Source of the DNA: an uncultured Lachnospiraceae bacterium | Lineage (GTDB): Bacteria > Bacillota > Clostridia > Lachnospirales > Lachnospiraceae | Reading direction: 5' to 3' | DNA: 64,000 nucleotides | Assembly: GCA_902768735.1 (NCBI GenBank) | Contig: CACXMK010000001.1 | Location: 62,001-126,000 of the forward strand | In this document: one piece after another, positions 25,577 to 35,733 of the stretch | Position numbering within the stretch: position 1 is the first letter of the stretch | Layout of the letters: every line of letters starts with the position of its first letter | Made by a program: the position numbers and the translations under genes | Notes under the pieces: generated by a model | The model's input: the letters and a program-made list of their open reading frames with translations, nothing else | Database searches by the model: none | Told to the model about the DNA's origin: nothing

Positions 25577-25606
25577 ATACTAGCACTTCTCTCCGCTGTA
25601 TGACAA
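25577..25606 (-). promoter_or_regulatory. Promoter of nfnAB
   Basis: On the minus strand -35 TTGTCA (25606-25601), an 18-bp spacer and -10 TAGTAT (25582-25577) lie about 70 nt upstream of nfnA. A short inverted repeat TGCATA-TT-TATGCA (plus strand, 25650-25663) lies further upstream and might bind a regulator. Confidence 0.45.
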
Positions 25607-25708
25607 TCACGATCTTGTGAAAAAGTGTGCCAAAAATCAGAGACCGTTGTGCATATTTATGCAAAAAGTGAAAACTTCTGTTTTCTCGCCAAACCGGTCC
25701 GGTCAGGT

Positions 25709-26404
25709 TCAGTCGTCCAGGATCTGGTACGTTCCTGTCACGATGTTGCTCCGCAGTCCATACCGGTTGACGAACATCGTCTTAACAGTAAAGATCCCGG
25801 GGCGAAGGAGGATCCCGCCTGTATAGAGATTGCTTTTTTCCGTGGGATCCGATCCGTCGATCGTGTAAAACACGCTCCCTACTCCCTGGCTCTCAATGAT
25901 CAGGAGGAGTTCTTTGTGATAGACGCCGGGCAGATCCCTAAAGACCGGATCATAGACCAGGTAGTTATAATACCTGCTCTTTACGGACTCCATGCCGGAC
26001 CCTTCCAAAAGGGATGCCAGCGTGTCGAATTCCTCTTCCTCTGACAGGATAGAAACGGCTCTCGCCCACGCGTCGTCGAATTCCTTCTGTCCTTCCTGCG
26101 TATTCTTGATGACAAGCATCACAATGCTCATCGCCTGCTCCGTATCTCCCGATTTCTGGAGATACTCGGACTTTTTCAGGTACAGGGCTTCATCGCTCAG
26201 ATCTGTCCCGCTTTGCTTTACTGTCAGCGCTTTGTCGATCGTTCTCGCCGCATCCGCGTAGGAGCCCTCCCGGGCCAGTTCCATGGATTTTTGCAAAAGC
26301 GCCTGTCTTGTATTGGACTGCCTGTACTGATAGTAGAAAAAGCCTGCGACCAAGAGCACTGCGATCGTCATCAGGATCACGGCTCTGCGCATCTTCTTAT
26401 TCAT
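25709..26404 (-). CDS. Membrane-anchored TPR-like protein with chitobiase/hexosaminidase-type C-terminal domain
   Basis: This is a 231-residue protein. One N-terminal membrane segment (residues about 7-26, VILMTIAVLLVAGFFYYQY) anchors it; the rest should face outward. Residues 35-135 form paired helices with TPR character (ALLQKSMELAREGSYADAA). The last 70 residues match the CHB_HEX_C beta-sandwich, with VFYTIDGSDPT and GGILLRPGIFTVK. Such domains are non-catalytic modules on cell-surface proteins. The function is unknown. It lies 42 nt downstream of folD. Confidence 0.7.
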   Translation of the reverse strand: MNKKMRRAVILMTIAVLLVAGFFYYQYRQSNTRQALLQKSMELAREGSYADAARTIDKALTVKQSGTDLSDEALYLKKSEYLQKSGDTEQAMSIVMLVIKNTQEGQKEFDDAWARAVSILSEEEEFDTLASLLEGSGMESVKSRYYNYLVYDPVFRDLPGVYHKELLLIIESQGVGSVFYTIDGSDPTEKSNLYTGGILLRPGIFTVKTMFVNRYGLRSNIVTGTYQILDD

Positions 26405-26446
26405 ATGATGGTCCTCTATCTTGATGGTCCTCTATCTGATGATCCC

Positions 26447-27301
26447 TTATTTGATGATCCCCTGGATGCGGGCGCTGTCAAGGCAGTTCTTCATCAGCAT
26501 GGCCACAGTCATAGGGCCCACGCCGCCGGGGACCGGAGTGATCGCGGAAGCCACGGGGAACACGTCCTCATAGTCGACGTCGCCGCAGAGTTTTCCGTTC
26601 TCGTCTCTGTTCATTCCGCAGTCGATGACTGCCGCGCCGGGTTTTACATACTCTCTGGAAAACATCTTCGCCTTACCGACAGCCGTGATCAGGATATCCG
26701 CTCTTCTGCAGACGGCGGGGAGATCAACGGTTTTGGAATGCGCGACAGTGACCGTGGCGTTCTCCCGGATCATCATCATCGCCATAGGTTTTCCGACGAT
26801 GTTGCTCCGTCCGACGATCACGCACTCTTTTCCTGTCGTCTCGATGCCGCTCCTCTTAATGAGCTCTATGATGCCCGCCGGCGTACATGATTTAAAGCCC
26901 GGAAGGCCAATGCTGAGCGCGCCGACGCTCTGAGGATGAAAACCGTCCACGTCCTTTAAGGGAGAGATCGCGCGGATCACCTCATCGGCGTTCAGTCCCT
27001 TCGGCAGGGGAAGCTGCACAAGGATCCCGTTGATCGCGGGGTCTTCATTGAGCTCCCTTACCTTCGCCAGGAGCTCCTCCTGCGTTGTCGTATCAGGCAT
27101 CGCTATTTTGACAGACGCGATCCCTGTGTATTCGCAGGCTCTCTGCTTATTGCGCACGTAAACTGTGCTGGCGGGGTCTTCTCCGACCTGCACAACAGCC
27201 AGTGTCAGTCTGATCCCCTGCGCCGCAAGTTTCTCCGTCTCTGCCCTGACTTCGTCCTTGATCTGTCCGGATATCCGTTTTCCGTCAATGATCATTGTCA
27301 T
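26447..27301 (-). CDS. folD: Bifunctional methylene-THF dehydrogenase / methenyl-THF cyclohydrolase
   Basis: This 284-residue enzyme interconverts 5,10-methylene-THF and 10-formyl-THF with NADP+. Landmarks are the active-site region YVRNKQRACEYTGI with the catalytic Lys, GILVQLPLP, KDVDGFHP, GRSNIVGKPMAMM and TPVPGGVGPMTVAML. SD GGAGG lies 5 nt from the start. It is transcribed after ftsK (35-nt gap). Confidence 0.97.
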   Translation of the reverse strand: MTMIIDGKRISGQIKDEVRAETEKLAAQGIRLTLAVVQVGEDPASTVYVRNKQRACEYTGIASVKIAMPDTTTQEELLAKVRELNEDPAINGILVQLPLPKGLNADEVIRAISPLKDVDGFHPQSVGALSIGLPGFKSCTPAGIIELIKRSGIETTGKECVIVGRSNIVGKPMAMMMIRENATVTVAHSKTVDLPAVCRRADILITAVGKAKMFSREYVKPGAAVIDCGMNRDENGKLCGDVDYEDVFPVASAITPVPGGVGPMTVAMLMKNCLDSARIQGIIK

Positions 27302-27336
27302 GGTAACCTCCGTTCCGCGGCCAAAACACCGCTGCG

Positions 27337-30300
27337 CTACATCTCTTCCAGGAGCTGTTCAAAAGACGCCATATCCATCAGGACCTGCCGCGCTTTCGTT
27401 CCGTTGTCCTCACTGACAACGCCGGCTTCCGCCAGCTGGTCCATGATCCTGGCCGCCCTGTTGAAGCCGATCTTGAAAACTCTCTGGAGCATACCGATCG
27501 ACGCCTTGTTCTTCTCGATGATGAATCTGCCGGCTTCAGCGAAGTGCTCGTCAAGATTCGTCCCGCCGCCGATCTCCGGATCGGGGCTGTTCCCGCCGTT
27601 TGCCGCCATGTTGTCGATCATGGTGTCGATCGTGCCGGCCTCGTCGCCGTAGAACGCGTTGTTTGCCTTGATATAGTTGACGACATTCATTACATCTTCG
27701 TCGGAAATAAACGCGCCCTGGATCCTTGCAGGCTTCTGGTAGCTCTGCGGATAGAACAGCATGTCGCCCTTTCCGATCAGTTTTTCCGCTCCCGCCATAT
27801 CGAGGATCGTCCTGGAATCCACCTGGCTTGTGACCGCGAACGCGATCCTGCTGGGCATATTCGCTTTGATGAGTCCTGTGATGACATCCACGGAAGGTCT
27901 CTGGGTCGCGATGATCAGGTGGATCCCTGCTGCTCTTGCGAGCTGCGCCAGACGGCAGATCGCGGATTCCACATCGTTCTTTGCGACCATCATAAGATCC
28001 GCCAGCTCATCGACGATCACAACGAGCCTCGGCAGGATCTTCTCGTTTTCGCCCGCGCTGCTGCCTTTGGCGCGGATCATGGAGTTATAGCCGTTCAGGT
28101 CTCTTGCGCCCGCCGCAGCGAACAGCTTATAGCGGCGGTCCATTTCCGTCACTGCCCAGTTCAGGGCCGCGGAAGCTTTCCGCACGTCAGTGACCACGGG
28201 GATCATAAGGTGCGGGATGCCGTTGTAAACGCTGAGTTCGACGACCTTGGGATCGATCATGATCAGCTGCACTTCGTCGGGCGACGCCTTGTAAAGTAGG
28301 CTGATGATGATCGTATTGATACAGACGGATTTACCGGATCCCGTCGCTCCCGCGATGAGGAGGTGCGGCATCTTCGCGATATCCGTCACAACAGTCTTTC
28401 CGCCGAGATCCTTTCCTGCGCCGAAGGCGAGTTTGCTCTTCGCACCGCGGAACTCGTTTGTCTCCAGAATATCTCTGAGCGCTACGACGGATCGGTGTCT
28501 GTTGGGAACTTCTATACCGATCGCCGGCTTTCCGGGGATCGGCGCCTCGATCCTGATGTCAACTGCCGCAAGGCTCAGCTTGATATCATTAGCAAGGTTA
28601 ACGATCTTGCTGACCTTGACGCCCTGCTCGGGCTGCAGTTCATATCTTGTCACGGAAGGTCCCTGGCTGATATCGGTGATCGTCACGTTGACGCCGAACG
28701 TACGGAGCGTTTCCTGCAGCCTGAACGCCGTTTCCTTAAGTTCCTTATCCGTCTCGGCCGAGTTGGCTGTCCGTCCTTTCTCCATCAGGCTGAAAGGAGG
28801 GAAGCTGTACTTCCGGTTCTCTTTGTTTCTACTCTGGCCGCTCATCACGGTCCTTCCGGCAGTCTTCCCTTTTTCTTCGCCGCGGTCCCTGTGGACCTCA
28901 ATGCCCTCCAGGTTCTCCTCCGCAATGGCTTTCGCAGTAACGCGCTGCACTGATTCCTGCTCCGAAAGGGTGCCGGTCTTCGCGGCTGCCTGTACTGCAG
29001 GCGCGGTATTTCCTGAAGAGGACTGTTTCCTCGTCTGTTTCGGCGCACTGCCCGCTGCAGGCTTTTGATTGGCGAACCCGGCTTCCGCCGCTTCGATCGC
29101 CAGGATCTCTTCCTCCGTCAGGGCGTCCGCGCCCCACGGGATCTCCTCCGGCCCGGGAGTCTTCTCATTCCGAAACGTGTTCATTACGTTGAACGTAGAC
29201 ATTCCGCCCGCGTCCGCAAGATCCGTCTGAAGGCCTTCCGATCCTTCCCCGAATGTCCCGTCTCCCACAAAGACTTTGCGCATCTTCCTGTCTTCGTCTT
29301 CCTGTTCGAAAGGAAACCGCAGCTCTTCGCTGAGCCTTCCCGTATCCCTTGTCGTAGTAAAGACAGTCATGGTAGCGCGGCCCGGCGACTTCGGATCAGA
29401 TCTTCCGGTGTCCGGACCGACCCGCTGCATTTCCTCCGACGCGACCCTGACGGTATTCGCGTCCGGGCGAAGAATGCGTTCAGAAGGGTCTGCCTTTCTA
29501 GCGGTGACCGGAGATGCGCTGACGCGGATCTCCTTCAGTTCCGCCTGCTCGTCTGTCTCACGCTCAATGACACGGATCCCATGGACGGAGTCATTCCGGA
29601 TCTTCTCAGGTACCGGATCGCTCTGCGGCGACGCTTCCTTCGCTGTCTCTTTTTTATCTTTCTTCCTGAAGAGGAAGGATCCCTCGTCCAGGCCGAAGTC
29701 CTCCTCTTCCGCTTCCTCAGCCGGTTTTATCTTTGTGTTTAACAGATCCGCCGCGGCAGATCTGTTTTCGGCGGCTTTCTTTCCGGCGTAGTCCTTATCG
29801 CCGTCAGCGTATGCGAATGCTGTCTCCGCCGCTTTCCGCCTGCGGTCTTCCTGATTCTGACGATCCTGTTCAAGGAGTTCCTCTCTCTTTTTCCTGGCCT
29901 CCGCGGCAGCTTCCCTCCGCATCTCGGAAGCGATCCGGGCCTGCTCTGCCCGAAGCCTTCTCCTCTCCATGAAAGTGGGCTCTCCGCTGAGGATCCTCTG
30001 CTCCTCCGCTCTCCTGTAGACAGCGAGAGGCGAAAACTGCGTGATCGCCAAAACACAGATCATAACGACCAGTATCAGCACAAAGACCGAGCCAACATTC
30101 CTGAAGGCCTGGTACAGCCAGTACGCGGCAGTCTCGCCGATCAGCCCGCCCCCTTCTCTGGCGGCGGCGCATCGCTGGTAGATCTCCTGCGCGTTGTACG
30201 CAGTGGCCTGCCGGATCTCACCGCCCCACAGAGCAAACCCTGTGCAGGCAGACACGAGGAGCATCACAAGAGACACCGTCCTGACAGGCAGCGTCCTCTT

Positions 30301-30636
30301 TCCCCGATTCGATATGATAAAGAGCACCATAAAGAAAACAAAAGGAGGAACGGCATACGCAGGCGTGCCGAACAGTCCGAACATAGCAGAAGAGAGCGCT
30401 TTCCCAACCGCCCCTCCGTAACCCAGTTCGGAGATCATCAAAAACGCCATGGCTCCAAACAGAAGAAGCAGACGGATGTCCCGCCTGACCTCCATGGCTC
30501 TGCGCTCTTCCTGCGTGAGCCTTTCCCGGCTCTTGCTCGTGCGCTTCGATGACTTTGTTCTTTTTCCTGTCGTACTTCCGTTCCCCGTCTTTTTTCTGAC
30601 GGTGCTCGTACTCTTCTTCCCTCTGGATGAAGCCAT
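27337..30636 (-). CDS. ftsK: FtsK/SpoIIIE family DNA translocase
   Basis: This 1099-residue protein moves chromosomal DNA through the division or sporulation septum. The ATG at 30636 is preferred over a TTG at 30648 that abuts the SD AAGGAG. It begins with a Ser/Thr/Lys-rich tail, then four membrane helices to about residue 210. A long charged, low-complexity linker runs to about 600, and the RecA-like motor follows with Walker [10 protein letters not shown], Walker [12 protein letters not shown] and [12 protein letters not shown]. The C-terminal winged-helix gamma domain ([21 protein letters not shown]) reads polar DNA sequences. The linker is long for the family. Confidence 0.95.
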   Translation of the reverse strand: MASSRGKKSTSTVRKKTGNGSTTGKRTKSSKRTSKSRERLTQEERRAMEVRRDIRLLLLFGAMAFLMISELGYGGAVGKALSSAMFGLFGTPAYAVPPFVFFMVLFIISNRGKRTLPVRTVSLVMLLVSACTGFALWGGEIRQATAYNAQEIYQRCAAAREGGGLIGETAAYWLYQAFRNVGSVFVLILVVMICVLAITQFSPLAVYRRAEEQRILSGEPTFMERRRLRAEQARIASEMRREAAAEARKKREELLEQDRQNQEDRRRKAAETAFAYADGDKDYAGKKAAENRSAAADLLNTKIKPAEEAEEEDFGLDEGSFLFRKKDKKETAKEASPQSDPVPEKIRNDSVHGIRVIERETDEQAELKEIRVSASPVTARKADPSERILRPDANTVRVASEEMQRVGPDTGRSDPKSPGRATMTVFTTTRDTGRLSEELRFPFEQEDEDRKMRKVFVGDGTFGEGSEGLQTDLADAGGMSTFNVMNTFRNEKTPGPEEIPWGADALTEEEILAIEAAEAGFANQKPAAGSAPKQTRKQSSSGNTAPAVQAAAKTGTLSEQESVQRVTAKAIAEENLEGIEVHRDRGEEKGKTAGRTVMSGQSRNKENRKYSFPPFSLMEKGRTANSAETDKELKETAFRLQETLRTFGVNVTITDISQGPSVTRYELQPEQGVKVSKIVNLANDIKLSLAAVDIRIEAPIPGKPAIGIEVPNRHRSVVALRDILETNEFRGAKSKLAFGAGKDLGGKTVVTDIAKMPHLLIAGATGSGKSVCINTIIISLLYKASPDEVQLIMIDPKVVELSVYNGIPHLMIPVVTDVRKASAALNWAVTEMDRRYKLFAAAGARDLNGYNSMIRAKGSSAGENEKILPRLVVIVDELADLMMVAKNDVESAICRLAQLARAAGIHLIIATQRPSVDVITGLIKANMPSRIAFAVTSQVDSRTILDMAGAEKLIGKGDMLFYPQSYQKPARIQGAFISDEDVMNVVNYIKANNAFYGDEAGTIDTMIDNMAANGGNSPDPEIGGGTNLDEHFAEAGRFIIEKNKASIGMLQRVFKIGFNRAARIMDQLAEAGVVSEDNGTKARQVLMDMASFEQLLEEM

Positions 30637-30720
30637 TCGTTTCGTCAACTCCTTATTTACTGCTGCGGTCCGCCGTCATTTCGTAACTGTGATCCTCTGA
30701 AACGATTCTCTGAACCGGTT

Positions 30721-30900
30721 TCAGATATCAAAATCGTCATCGCTGCCGATCTCGAGGTCGAACTCGTCGTCCCCTTCTTCGGGAAGATCAAATTCCATGC
30801 GGACATGGGATCTTCTGGGAGGTTCAGGCAGCGGATTTTTCAAAAACTCTATTTCCTGTATCTCTTCAGCCGCTCTCTCACCCGGATCTTTAAAATGCAT
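30721..30900 (-). CDS. Small acidic protein upstream of ftsK (59 aa)
   Basis: This is a short ORF with ATG at 30900 and SD GGAG 6 nt upstream. It starts MHFKDPGERAAEEIQEIEF, continues with NPLPEPPRRSHVRM, and ends in a strongly acidic tail with repeated D/E and final DDDFDI. It is 84 nt before ftsK in the same direction. The good SD, the ordered composition change (helical, proline/basic, acidic) and operon-like placement support a real gene; no family is recognised. A partner role for FtsK is only a guess from position. Confidence 0.6.
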   Translation of the reverse strand: MHFKDPGERAAEEIQEIEFLKNPLPEPPRRSHVRMEFDLPEEGDDEFDLEIGSDDDFDI

Positions 30901-30928
30901 TCTGCTCTCCGTTTCGCCGCGCTTTTTC

Positions 30929-30970
30929 TCAATTTCTTTATGTCAATTTCTTTATGTCAATTTCTTTATG
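30929..30970. repeat. 14-bp tandem repeat, three copies
   Basis: TCAATTTCTTTATG is repeated exactly three times head to tail between yebC and the small acidic ORF. A hairpin GGCAGCT/AGCTGCC (30979-31012) follows and probably ends yebC transcription, although it lacks a clean T run. On the minus strand the repeats lie just upstream of the small ORF. Confidence 0.75.
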
Positions 30971-31041
30971 TCAATGAGGCAGCTCTATGTTTTGAACATA
31001 AAGCTGCCTGCCCGTAAGCCTTCAGACTCCGCTGCGAGCGA

Positions 31042-31773
31042 TCAGTCCTCGTCCCAGTTGTGGTAAACGGCCTGCACGTCATCGTCGTCATCAAGGATGT
31101 CCAGGATCCTGCGGATCTGTTTCATGATCGTCTCGTCCGTAACTTTGACGTAATTCTGGGGGATCATGGTCACTTCCGAGGAAGCCAGGGTGATGCCTTC
31201 GTCCTTGAGGGCTTTCTCCACCGCGTCAAAATCCTCTTCCGACGTGAGGATCTCGAAGCTGTCTTCTTCCTCCTGGATGTCGTCGGCGCCCGCGTCGAGA
31301 ACGATCATCATGAGATCGTCCGCGGTCAGATCGCACTCTTCCTTATCAATGATGATCTGTCCCTTCTTATCAAACATAAAGGATACGCAGCCCGGTGTGC
31401 CGATGCTTCCGTTCCCCTTTGTAAACGCGGATCTGACGTTGGCAGCCGTTCTGTTCTGGTTATCTGTCAGGGTGTCCACAATGATCGCGATCCCGCCGGG
31501 GCCGTAACCTTCGTACGTGTTGTACTGGAAGTTGACGTTTCCGACGTCGCCCGCCGCCTTCTTGATGCCTCGCTCGATTGTCTCATTGGGCATGTTGTTG
31601 GCCTTGGCTTTGGCAATGACCTTAGAGAGTTTGAAGTTGTTTGCGGGGTCCGCGCCGCCTTCCTTGACAGCGACCGCGATCTCACGTCCGATGATCGTAA
31701 AGATCTTGCCCTTAGCCGCGTCATTCTTCTCTTTTTTGTGTTTGATGTTCGCAAATTTTGAATGTCCTGACAT
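31042..31773 (-). CDS. yebC: YebC/PmpR family protein
   Basis: This 243-residue protein has the standard family sequence: MSGHSKFANIKHKKEK start, IGREIAVAVKEGGADPA, YEGYGPGGIAIIVD and the acidic C-terminus ILDDDDDVQAVYHN. Family members are described as DNA-binding regulators. More recent work shows that YebC-type proteins help ribosomes through proline-rich stretches; which role applies here cannot be told from sequence. SD AGGAGG lies 6 nt from the start. Confidence 0.95.
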   Translation of the reverse strand: MSGHSKFANIKHKKEKNDAAKGKIFTIIGREIAVAVKEGGADPANNFKLSKVIAKAKANNMPNETIERGIKKAAGDVGNVNFQYNTYEGYGPGGIAIIVDTLTDNQNRTAANVRSAFTKGNGSIGTPGCVSFMFDKKGQIIIDKEECDLTADDLMMIVLDAGADDIQEEEDSFEILTSEEDFDAVEKALKDEGITLASSEVTMIPQNYVKVTDETIMKQIRRILDILDDDDDVQAVYHNWDED

Positions 31774-31909
31774 GTTCTACCTCCTAATCATAGTATTTCC
31801 GCACTTTATCCTGAGGACCGCAATGTTTTGGCTCAGTACGCAGAAATACAAACTAGACTATACCATTATCCCGTGAAACCGTCAACTCAGGGAACGGAAC
31901 CGCGCGTCA

Positions 31910-33088
31910 TTACACAAAGATCCTGGGAACTCTCGCATTGATGTTGCACGCGAGCTCGTAGTTGAACCTTCCCGAGAGATCACCGAGCTGCTCCATCGTG
32001 ATAGTCTCATCCCCGTCCGTTCCGATCAGCGTGCAGAGACTCCCCTCCTTCGCGTCCGGAATGTCCGTCACGTCCACCATCATCTGGTCCATACACACCC
32101 TGCCGAGGATCGGCGCTTTTTTCCCGCAGACAAGGATATAGCCCTTCCCGGAGAGACTTCTGGGATAGCCGTCCCCGTATCCTGCGGGAACAGTAGCGAT
32201 CCTCGTCATCTCCCTGCTGGTCGTAAAGGTGCCGCCGTAACTGACGCTTACGCCGGGCGCCGCCTCCTTGAGGTAGACGATCCGGGAATAGAGCGTCATG
32301 ACAGGCCGCAGCGGAACAGTAACACGGCTGACTTCATCCGAGGGCCATAGACCGTATAAAGTAATTCCGGCGCGGACAAGATTCATGTTCGCCCCCGGGA
32401 ACTCGATGATCCCGGCGCTGTTGGAGCAATGGCAGAGAGGGATCTGATACCCGAGTTCTGTCCTGATCTTTTCTTCGAACCCTGAGTAGCGCGCGATCTG
32501 GATGTGCGTCGGCCCGTGGTCCTTTTCGTCCGCCTTTGCAAAATGGGTGAACATGCCTTCCACTGTCACTCCGGGCATATCGATCGCCTTCTTCACGAAT
32601 GCAAGGCCCTCTTTATCCGGCCTGATCCCGATCCTGCCCATTCCTGTGTCCACAGCGACATGGATCATGATCGGCTTTCCTTCCTCCAGAGCCGCCTCAG
32701 AGAGCTGTTCGAGCATATCCTCCCTGAAGCAGGCGGGCCTGATCTCCAGTCTCGCCAATTCCCTGTAGCAATACGGAAATACATATCCCAGAAGAAGGAT
32801 CGGTTTTTCCGCCCCGTTCTCCCGCAGCTCCTTCGCCTCCTCAAAGGTCGCCGCCGCGTAGCCCCAAACATAGGAGAGCTTTTCGAGCTTCTTCATGATC
32901 GGGACCGCGCCGTGTCCGTAACCGTTGGTCTTAAGGACCGCCACGATCTTCGTATCATCGCGGATGTTTGCCCTCATATTTTCCATATTATAAAGGACCG
33001 CTTCCAGATCGATCTGCGCCCAGATCCTGTCGTGGCCTGTGGAATCCGTCGTTCTGCAGGACGACATTCTGTCTGTTTCGTTTTCCAT
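31910..33088 (-). CDS. alr: Alanine racemase
   Basis: This 392-residue PLP enzyme makes D-alanine for peptidoglycan. The ATG at 33088 has GGAG 6 nt upstream; an ATG at 33106 overlaps the nnr stop but has no SD. The PLP Lys lies in VAVLKTNGYGHGAVP. The catalytic Tyr from the C-terminal domain is in GVSVSYGGTF. RVCMDQMMVDVTDIP and VPAGYGDGYPRSL are diagnostic. It is coupled to nnr, a common clostridial arrangement. Confidence 0.96.
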   Translation of the reverse strand: MENETDRMSSCRTTDSTGHDRIWAQIDLEAVLYNMENMRANIRDDTKIVAVLKTNGYGHGAVPIMKKLEKLSYVWGYAAATFEEAKELRENGAEKPILLLGYVFPYCYRELARLEIRPACFREDMLEQLSEAALEEGKPIMIHVAVDTGMGRIGIRPDKEGLAFVKKAIDMPGVTVEGMFTHFAKADEKDHGPTHIQIARYSGFEEKIRTELGYQIPLCHCSNSAGIIEFPGANMNLVRAGITLYGLWPSDEVSRVTVPLRPVMTLYSRIVYLKEAAPGVSVSYGGTFTTSREMTRIATVPAGYGDGYPRSLSGKGYILVCGKKAPILGRVCMDQMMVDVTDIPDAKEGSLCTLIGTDGDETITMEQLGDLSGRFNYELACNINARVPRIFV

Positions 33089-33102
33089 TTTTGTCTCCAT
33101 TC

Positions 33103-34911
33103 TCATTCCAAAGGTGCCTGAAAGCCCGTCTCCTGATCCGCCGTCTCCTGATCCGCCATCTCCTGATCCGCCGTCTCCTGATCCCTTGTCTTTTGATTTA
33201 TCTGTTCACATGTCCACACAGCTGTAGGTCCGTCTGCCGGCGCCATCGCAGCCGCAGGCTCATTCTGTTCTCTGAGCGCGCAGAAGATCCCGCCCAAAGC
33301 GCTGACCATATCTCCCGCCAGCATTGCCTGCTCACCCTTCTCTTCTCTGCATATATCTCCGGCCATCGCATGGATATATGCGGCCAGCTGCGCAGCATTC
33401 TGTCCCGGCACCGTTTTCCGTCCCGCAGCGTCCGTTTCCCCAGCCGCGAACAGCATCGCCGCAGTGATCCCCGTGAGAACATCTCCGCTGCCTGCCGTTG
33501 CCATTCCGCTGTTGCCGTTCGTGATCATGCAGATCTGTTCCATTCCATGCGAGAAGATCAGTGTCCTCGCGTCCTTGCCAAGTACAGTGCACCTGTATTT
33601 CTCCGCCACATTTCTCATGAGCGGGATCCTGTCCCTTGCCGCTTCTTTCACCGGCACATGGGCCAGATCCGCAAACTCGGCAAGGTGCGGTGTCAAAACA
33701 CAGACGACTTCCTTTTTCCTGTTACGCAGCAGCGCGTCCAGCTTATCGTCCGCAGCAATGAGCCTTAGCGCGTCCGCGTCCAGGACCAGCCCGCGGATCC
33801 CTGCCGCATCTTTTTCCGCATCCGCGGTTAAAGCCGCAAGGATCGTCTTAAGAATGATCCGCGCTTCGGGACCTCTTCCGATTCCCGGCCCGACTGCAAC
33901 CGCATCTGCCCACGAAAGATCCTTCCTCAGTCTCTCCCGTATCCTACGTGCCGTGTACGATTTCGCCGTAAGTTCGTCAGGCATAGCTTCATAGACCGTC
34001 AGCATTGCTTCCGGGAGCCGCTCCTGAATGATCACGCGGTTCTCTTCCCTCGTGAAGATCTTCACCATTCCTGCGCCGCTCCTCATACACGCCTCTGCGC
34101 TAAGGAGCGCTGCGCCGCACATTGAGAAGCTTCCCGCGACGATCAGTATTTTGCCAAAGGTTCCCTTATTGCCGCCCGGATCGCGGTCTGAGAGCATCTG
34201 TGCCGCGTCATCCCGCTCAAGAGTGTACATCTCAGGGAGGCTCCCGCCGTCACAGGTAAAGCTCCTGTCATTGATCCCGATCTGTCTCAGGACCGTATCG
34301 CCGCAGTAACTGCAGCCGGGATACATAAAGTGGCCTCTCTTATAATAGGCGAAAGTGACCGTCAGATCACAGCGAACCGCACAGCCCATCACACTCCCGT
34401 CCTCTGAGGAGATCCCGGAGGGGAGGTCGACCGCGACCACTTTGCAGTCCGTCTCTGTCCGATAGAGATTTACGGTTTCCGCGATAAGCGCGGCATTTCC
34501 TTCAAGAGGCCTTCCGAGGCCGGTCCCGAAGAGCGCGTCGACGATGACCTGCGGGGAAAATGCATACAGCGCGTCTTTCGTGAAGATTTCCGTCTTAACC
34601 CCGTACGCCGCGAGGATCTTTCTCTGGATCATCATGGAAGACTCCTGCGGAGGTTCCTTATCGGTAAGAAGAAGGAACTGTACGCTATGTCCCCTGTCGA
34701 TCAGAAGTCTTCCCACAGCGAGCCCGTCGGCCCCGTTGTTTCCGGGTCCTGCTATCACAGTCACCTTCGTGCGGTCAGGATAGCGCCCGATCGTCTCCTG
34801 TGTGACAGCAAGAGCCGCCCTCTCCATCAGTACGATGGAAGGGATCCCGATCACTTCCGAGGTGCGCCTGTCAGCGCCGGCCATCTCTCCGCCTGTGAGC
34901 AAATATTTCAT
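33103..34911 (-). CDS. nnr: Bifunctional NAD(P)H-hydrate epimerase / dehydratase with repeat tail
   Basis: This 602-residue repair enzyme restores damaged NAD(P)HX. Residues 1 to about 215 are the epimerase (GPGNNGADGLAVGRLL, DALFGTGLGRPLEG, VDLPSGISSEDG). Residues about 220-510 are the ADP-dependent dehydratase (KGTFGKILIVAGS, VGPGIGRGPEA, NGNSGMATAGSGDVLTGI). The C-terminus after about 560 is low complexity and ends in four Q-E-T-A-D-like units encoded by a 15-bp tandem repeat at 33128-33187. The tail is not part of the known fold and is probably unstructured. SD AAGGCGG. Confidence 0.95.
   Translation of the reverse strand: MKYLLTGGEMAGADRRTSEVIGIPSIVLMERAALAVTQETIGRYPDRTKVTVIAGPGNNGADGLAVGRLLIDRGHSVQFLLLTDKEPPQESSMMIQRKILAAYGVKTEIFTKDALYAFSPQVIVDALFGTGLGRPLEGNAALIAETVNLYRTETDCKVVAVDLPSGISSEDGSVMGCAVRCDLTVTFAYYKRGHFMYPGCSYCGDTVLRQIGINDRSFTCDGGSLPEMYTLERDDAAQMLSDRDPGGNKGTFGKILIVAGSFSMCGAALLSAEACMRSGAGMVKIFTREENRVIIQERLPEAMLTVYEAMPDELTAKSYTARRIRERLRKDLSWADAVAVGPGIGRGPEARIILKTILAALTADAEKDAAGIRGLVLDADALRLIAADDKLDALLRNRKKEVVCVLTPHLAEFADLAHVPVKEAARDRIPLMRNVAEKYRCTVLGKDARTLIFSHGMEQICMITNGNSGMATAGSGDVLTGITAAMLFAAGETDAAGRKTVPGQNAAQLAAYIHAMAGDICREEKGEQAMLAGDMVSALGGIFCALREQNEPAAAMAPADGPTAVWTCEQINQKTRDQETADQEMADQETADQETGFQAPLE
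33128..33187. repeat. 15-bp tandem repeat, four units, in the 3' end of nnr
   Basis: The unit GTCTCCTGATCCGCC occurs four times in frame with minor changes, adding Gln-Glu-Thr-Ala-Asp repeats to the protein tail. Such in-frame arrays can expand or contract by slippage. Confidence 0.85.
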
Positions 34912-34942
34912 AAGACCGCCTTTCTGCTTTAACTATTCTGAT

Positions 34943-34982
34943 AAAAACGCCTCTCCCGGATCTTACCGGAAAAGGCGTTTCT
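34943..34982 (-). terminator. Intrinsic terminator of rex
   Basis: AAACGCCT / AGGCGTTT with inner CCGG/CCGG pairing forms a long hairpin, followed on the minus strand by TTTTTAT. Confidence 0.75.
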
Positions 34983-35005
34983 GAATTCTGTGATCAATCC
35001 AAATC

Positions 35006-35641
35006 TTAGTTCTCATCATTGCGCCGGATATTATAGGACAGTTTCATCAGACTGTCCTGCAGGTGAACGCTTTCCACCTGGATCCTCTCCGGAACCTTGA
35101 GGTCCACATGTGCGAAATTCCAGATCGCTTTGATCGGCGTCTCGGAAAGCACCTGTGTGATCTCGATCGCAGCCGCTTTCGGTACCGTAAGGACCGCGAT
35201 ATCAATATTGTTTTTTGTAATGAAATCCGACATCTGCTCCATCTTAAAGACCGGAACATTGGCGATCGATTTCCCCACGAGCGCCGGATCGATATCAAAC
35301 GCGCCTTTGAATGAGAATCCCCTGTTCTTGAGATTCATGTAATTGACGATCGCCTGTCCGAGCTTACCCGCTCCGATCAGGATCATATCGTGCTGTTTGT
35401 TGAGTCCGAGAATCTTCCCGATCTCATCATAGAGATAACTTGTATTGTATCCGTAACCCTGTTGTCCGAATCCACCGAAATTGTTAAGGTCCTGTCTGAT
35501 CTGGGACGCTGTGACGTTCATGATCCTGCTCAGTTCCTGCGACGAAATCCTCTCTACGCCTTCACTTTTCAGGTCACCCAGATATCTGTAATAGCGAGGC
35601 AGACGCCCTATCACTGCCTGTGAGATCCCTCGTTCTTCCAC
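35006..35641 (-). CDS. rex: Redox-sensing transcriptional repressor Rex
   Basis: This 211-residue protein represses fermentation and redox genes until NADH rises. The start is GTG at 35641 with AGGA 4 nt upstream. The N-terminal winged helix has RLPRYYRYL, VERISSQELSRIMNVTASQIRQDL (quoted in part as ISSQELSRIMNVTASQ) and FGGFGQQGYGY. The Rossmann NADH site is LIGAGKLGQAIVNY, with FDIDPALVGK after it. It is monocistronic, divergent from the ABC-F gene. Confidence 0.95.
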   Translation of the reverse strand: MEERGISQAVIGRLPRYYRYLGDLKSEGVERISSQELSRIMNVTASQIRQDLNNFGGFGQQGYGYNTSYLYDEIGKILGLNKQHDMILIGAGKLGQAIVNYMNLKNRGFSFKGAFDIDPALVGKSIANVPVFKMEQMSDFITKNNIDIAVLTVPKAAAIEITQVLSETPIKAIWNFAHVDLKVPERIQVESVHLQDSLMKLSYNIRRNDEN

Positions 35642-35733
35642 TGTATCCTATTTTTCCTTTCCACAGGCGCGGCATCGCCCCGTATGTGTACGTTAACTAC
35701 CCTCTTGTTATGTTGTTATAATACTTCATTTTC

